DNA of 22,500 nucleotides from Actinidia chinensis (Eukaryota; Streptophyta; Magnoliopsida; Ericales; Actinidiaceae): contig CM018899.1 in assembly GCA_009663005.1 (NCBI GenBank), positions 3,208,424 to 3,230,923 of the forward strand, read 5' to 3'. Made by a program: the position numbers and the translations under genes. Below the pieces are notes generated by a model. The model worked only from the letters and a program-made list of their open reading frames with translations. It was not told the origin of the DNA and did not search any database. Shown piece by piece: positions 19,094 through 22,500 of this stretch (within the stretch, counting starts at the first letter, position 1; every line of letters begins with the position of its first letter).

Positions 19094-19681
19094 CTTGGTA
19101 AAAACTGAAAGGAAAACTAGCCGAGCTTAACTGAGCTCCGAGCTTGTCCGATACAAGTTAACTCGATTAAATCGCGAGAAGGGGTTAACCGAGCTTTACA
19201 AAGTACCGAACTGCCTCGTTCGCTTTAATCCAGTAACACTTGGTAAAAACTGAAGGGAAAGCTAGCCGAACTTAACTGAGCTCCGAGCTTGTCCGATACT
19301 TTTTACAAGTTAACTCGATTAAATCGCGAGAAGGGGTCAGCCGAGCTTTATAAAGCACAGAACTGCTTTTGTTTGCTTGGTAAAAACTAAAAGGAAAGCT
19401 AGACGAGTTTTACTGAGCTCCGAGCTTGTTCGATACTTTTTACAAGTTAACTCCATTAAATCGCGAGATGGGGTTAGCCGAGCTTTATGAAGCACAGAAT
19501 TGCCTTCGTTCGCTTTAATCTTGTAACAATTGGTAAAAACTGAAGGGACAGCTAGCCGAACTTAATTGAGCTCCGAGCTTGTCCGATACTTTTTACAAGT
19601 TAACTAAATTAAATCACGAGAAGGGGTCAGCCGAGCTTTATAAAGCACAGAACTGCCTTCGTTTGCTTTAATCCAGTTATA
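19094..19681. repeat. 588 bp ABCD 4-mer HOR
   Basis: Monomers start at 19094 (A), 19239 (B), 19376 (C) and 19529 (D). The D monomer carries TTAACTAAATTAAATC in place of TTAACTCGATTAAATC, as at 15788. Confidence 0.9.
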
Positions 19682-20269
19682 CTTGGTAAAAACTGAAAGG
19701 AAAACTAGCCGAGCTTAACTGAGCTCCGAGCTTGTCCGATACAAGTTAACTCGATTAAATCGCGAGAAGGGGTTAACCGAGCTTTACAAAGTACCGAACT
19801 GCCTCGTTCGCTTTAATCCAGTAACACTTGGTAAAAACTGAAGGGAAAGCTAGCCGAACTTAACTGAGCTCCGAGCTTGTCCGATACTTTTTACAAGTTA
19901 ACTCGATTAAATCGCGAGAAGGGGTCTGCCGAGCTTTATAAAGCACAGAACTGCTTTTGTTTGCTTGGTAAAAACTAAAAGGAAAGCTAGATGAGTTTTA
20001 CTGAGCTCCGAGCTTGTTCGATACTTTTTACAAGTTAACTCCATTAAATCGCGAGATGGGGTTAGCCAAGCTTTATGAAGCACAGAATTGCCTTCGTTCG
20101 CTTTAATCTTGTAACAATTGGTAAAAACTGAAGGGACAGCTAGCCGAACTTAACTGAGCTCCGAGCTTGTCCGATACTTTTTAAAAGTTAACTCGATTAA
20201 ATCACGAGAAGGGGTCAGCCGAGCTTTATAAAGCACAGAACTGCCTTCGTTTGCTTTAATCCAGTTATA
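19682..20269. repeat. 588 bp ABCD 4-mer HOR
   Basis: Monomers start at 19682 (A), 19827 (B, GGTCTGCC variant), 19964 (C, GATGAGTTTTAC variant) and 20117 (D). Private changes are TTAGCCAAGC near 20061 and TTTTTAAAAGTTAAC near 20176. Confidence 0.9.
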
Positions 20270-21437
20270 CTTGGTAAAAACTGAAAGGAAAACTAGCCGA
20301 GCTTAACTGAGCTCCGAGCTTGTCCGATACAAGTTAACTCGATTAAATCGCGAGAAGGGGTTAACCGAGCTTTACAAAGTACCGAACTGCCTCGTTCGCT
20401 TTAATCCAGTAACACTTGGTAAAAACTGAAGGGAAAGCTAGCCGAACTTAACTGAGCTCCGAGCTTGTCCGATACTTTTTACAAGTTAACTCGATTAAAT
20501 CGCGAGAAGGGGTCTGCCGAGCTTTATAAAGCACAGAACTGCTTTTGTTTGCTTGGTAAAAACTAAAAGGAAAGCTAGATGAGTTTTACTGAGCTCCGAG
20601 CTTGTTCGATACTTTTTACAAGTTAACTCCATTAAATCGCGAGATGGGGTTAGCCGAGCTTTATGAAGCACAGAATTGCCTTCGTTCGCTTTAATCTTGT
20701 AACAATTGGTAAAAACTGAAGGGACAGCTAGCCGAACTTAATTGAGCTCCGAGCTTGTCCGATACTTTTTACAAGTTAACTCGATTAAATCGCGAGAAGG
20801 GGTCAGCCGAGCTTTATAAAGCACAGAACTGCTTTTGTTTGCTTGGTAAAAACTAAAAGGAAAGCTAGCCGAGTTTTACTGAGCTCCGAGCTTGTTCGAT
20901 ACTTTTTACAAGTTAACTCCATTAAATCGCGAGATGGGGTTAGCCGAGCTTTATGAAGCACAGAATTGCCTTCGTTCGCTTTAATCTAGTAACACTTGGT
21001 AAAAACTGAAGGGAAAGCTAGCCGAACTTAACTGAGCTCCGAGCTTGTCCGATACTTTTTACAAGTTAACTCGATTAAATCGCGAGAAGGGGTCAGTCGA
21101 GCTTTATAAAGCACAGAACTGCATTTGTTTGCTTGGTAAAAACTAAAAGGAAAGCTAGCCGAGCTTAACTGAGCTCCGAGCTTGTTCGATACTTTTTACA
21201 AGTTAACTCCTTTAAATCGCGAGATGGGGTTAGCCGAGCTTTATGAAGCACAGAATTGCCTTCGTTCGCTTTAATCTTATAACAGTTGGTAAAAACTGAA
21301 GGGACAGCTAGCCGAACTTAATTGAGCTCCGAGCTTGTGTGATACTTTTTACAAGTTAACTCGATTAAATCACGAGAAGGGGTCAGCCGAGCTTTATAAA
21401 GCACAGAACTGCCTTCGTTTGCTTTAATCCAGTTATA
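20270..21437. repeat. 1168 bp 8-mer HOR-like unit
   Basis: Monomers start at 20270 (A), 20415 (B), 20552 (C), 20705 (D/B hybrid), 20842 (C with an A-like TAATCTAGTAACAC tail), 20995 (B), 21132 (C) and 21285 (D). Lengths are 145, 137, 153, 137, 153, 137, 153 and 153. It can be read as three ABCD units joined with loss of D and A monomers. It occurs once in the window. Confidence 0.82.
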
Positions 21438-22500
21438 CTTGGTAAAAACTGAAAGGAAAACTAGCCGAGCTTAACTGAGCTCCGAGCTTGTCCGATACAA
21501 GTTAACTCGATTAAATCGCGAGAAGGGGTTAACCGAGCTTTACAAAGTACCGAACTGCCTCGTTCGCTTTAATTTAGTAACACTTGGTAAAAACTAAAGG
21601 GAAATCTAGCCGAACTTAATTGAGCTCCGAGCTTGTCCGATACTTTTTACAAGTTAACTCGATTAAATCGCGAGAAGGGGTCAGCCGAGCTTTATAAAGC
21701 ACAGAACTGCTTTTGTTTGCTTTAATCCAGATATACTTGGTAAAAACTGAATGGAAAGCTAGTCGAGCTTAACTGAGCTCCGAGCTTGTCTGATACTTTT
21801 TACAAGTTACCTCGATTAAATCGCGAGATGGGGTTAGCTGAGCTTTATGAAGCACAGAATTGCCTTCGTTCGCTTTAATCTTGTAACAGTTGGTAAAAAC
21901 TGAAGGGACAGCTAGCCGAACTTAATTGAGCTCCGAGCTTGTCCGATACTTTTTACAAGTTAGCTCGATTAAATCACGAGAAGGGGTCAGCCGAGCTTTA
22001 TAAAGCATAGAACTGCCTTTTTTTGCTTTAATCCAGTTATACTTAGTTAAAACTGAAGGAAAAACTAGCCGAGCTTAACTGAGCTCCGAGCTTGTCCGAT
22101 ACAAGTTAACTCGATTAAATCGCGAGAAGTGGTTAACTGAGCTTTACAAAGCACCGAACTGCCTCGTTTGCTTTAATTTAGTAACACTTGGTAAAAACTG
22201 GAGGGAAAGCTAGCCGAGCTTAATTGAGCTTCGAGCTTGTCCGATACTTTTTACAAGTTAACTCGATTAAATCGCGAGAAGGGGTTAGTCGAGCTTTATG
22301 AAGCACAGAACTGCCTTCGTTTGCTTTAATCCAGTTACACTTGGTAAAACTGAAGGGAAAGCTAGCCGAGGTTAACTGAGCTCCGTGCTTCTCCGATACT
22401 TTTTACAAGTTAACCTGATTAAATCGCGAGAAGGGGTCAGCCGAGCTTTATAAAGCATAGACCTGCCTTCATTTGCTTTAATCCAGTTATACTTGGTAAA
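21438..22500. repeat. Divergent right end of the array
   Basis: Monomers start at 21438 (A), 21583, 21736, 21889, 22042 (A), 22187 and 22340, and a partial monomer starts at 22492. No regular HOR order is kept, and private changes are dense: GAAATCTAGCC, GAATGGAAAGCTAGTCG, AGTTACCTCG, GTTAGCTGAGC, GTTAGCTCG, AAGCATAG, CCTTTTTTTGC, ACTTAGTTAAAACTG, GAAGTGGTTAACTG, ACTGGAGGG, CCGAGGTTAACTG, CCGTGCTTCTCCG and GTTAACCTG. The orientation and overall monomer length stay normal. The array continues past the window. Confidence 0.85.

Larger units (their letters stand above)
18492..19681. repeat. Duplicated 1.2 kb block, copy 2
   Basis: Monomers start at 18492, 18645, 18797, 18942, 19094, 19239, 19376 and 19529, each exactly 3813 bp after its partner in copy 1. 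All five rare markers recur, at about 18734 (GAGAAATGGTCAGCCCAGC), 18827, 18846, 18889 and 19601. Differences include CTAGTAACAG at 18636, TCCGTTATAC at 19086 and CCGATACAAG in place of CCGGTACAAG. Downstream of 19827 the copies part: copy 2 joins the GGTCTGCC lineage of B monomers. Confidence 0.9.
1..22500. repeat. Tandem satellite array filling the window
   Basis: Every part of the window aligns to one monomer family of about 137-155 bp, all in the same orientation. Landmarks recurring in nearly every monomer, in order, are GGTAAAAACT, CTAGCCGA, AACTGAGCTCCGAGCTTG, GATAC, AAGTTAACTC, ATTAAATC, GAGAAGGGGT, CGAGCTTTA, AAGCAC and GCTTTAATC. I counted 152 monomer starts followed by a full or truncated monomer. 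Lengths cluster at 137, 144-145 and 152-155 bp. No inverted block, unique spacer or inserted element interrupts the array. Stop codons recur in all frames, so long open frames are absent. The organisation is that of eukaryotic heterochromatic satellite. A centromeric role and a plant host are inferences from monomer length and HOR structure. rDNA spacer subrepeats are an alternative, but no rRNA sequence is visible. Confidence 0.97.

Noticed and set aside
1..22500. CRISPR array or other prokaryotic repeat system
   Set aside because: The repeats are about 150 bp and contiguous, with no unique spacers, no cas-like genes and no coding sequence over 22.5 kb.
1..22500. CENP-B box
   Set aside because: The nearest match, CTTCGTTTGCTTTAATCC, has the TTCG core but lacks the CGGG part of the box in the copies I checked.
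1..22500. Telomeric repeats, tRNA, 5S or other rRNA genes, transposon ends
   Set aside because: No run of TTTAGGG or TTAGGG, no tRNA-like or rRNA-like stretch and no LTR, terminal inverted repeat or poly-A boundary was seen; the monomer pattern is unbroken.
1..22500. Intergenic-spacer subrepeats of rDNA
   Set aside because: Subrepeats of this size occur in rDNA spacers, but 22.5 kb without any rRNA gene and with nested HORs fits a satellite array better. It cannot be fully excluded without flanking sequence.

Overview
The window is one uninterrupted satellite-DNA array. I found no gene, RNA gene, mobile element or unique sequence on either strand. The whole 22.5 kb reads as head-to-tail copies of one family of about 137-155 bp monomers. 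Using the recurring motif CTTGGTAAAAACT (sometimes GTTGG or ATTGG) as an arbitrary monomer start, I counted 152 monomer starts followed by a full-length or truncated monomer, plus partial ends at 1-8 and 22492-22500. One B monomer counted by hand has 59 G+C in 137 bases (43%). The lack of any coding region over 22.5 kb, the near-nucleosomal monomer length and the higher-order organisation point to constitutive heterochromatin, possibly centromeric or pericentromeric, of a eukaryote. A plant is my best guess from monomer size and general character. I cannot name the species or match a published satellite.

Monomer grammar. Most monomers fall into four recurring types, in the order A-B-C-D. A is 145 bp, B is 137 bp, C is 153 bp and D is 152-153 bp. 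A fifth full-length type (X, 153 bp) and full-length B copies occur in the left part. Hybrids such as D/B, C/D and B/C show where unequal exchange has joined two types. Two dyad motifs, CGATTAAATCG and GCTTTATAAAGC, are kept or broken by type: A keeps the first only, B keeps both, C keeps neither, D keeps the second only.

Left part (1 to about 11.5 kb). The array is built of 20-monomer higher-order repeats (HORs) of 2977-2986 bp, reading roughly ABXCD-ABCD-ABCD-ABCDXCD. Units U1 (9-2994), U3 (4811-7787) and U4 (7788-10764) are full. U2 (2995-4810) is a 12-monomer deletion derivative with a divergent patch. U5 starts at 10765 and loses the pattern after about six monomers. The units alternate between two versions of their first monomers: alpha in U1 and U3, beta in U2, U4 and U5.

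Right part (about 11.5-21.4 kb). The 20-mer is replaced by short, shifting HORs: a 336 bp duplication at 450 bp spacing, two 741 bp 5-mers, several 586-588 bp 4-mers (ABCD), two 876-878 bp 6-mers, two 297 bp 2-mers and a 1168 bp 8-mer. A block beginning at 14679 is repeated 3813 bp downstream. One monomer (14636-14678) has collapsed to 43 bp.

Right end (about 21.4-22.5 kb). The same monomers carry many private changes, as expected near an array edge or in a poorly homogenised zone. The interest of the window lies in how the array evolved (nested HORs, recombination scars, dyad pattern, possible assembly errors), not in any encoded system.
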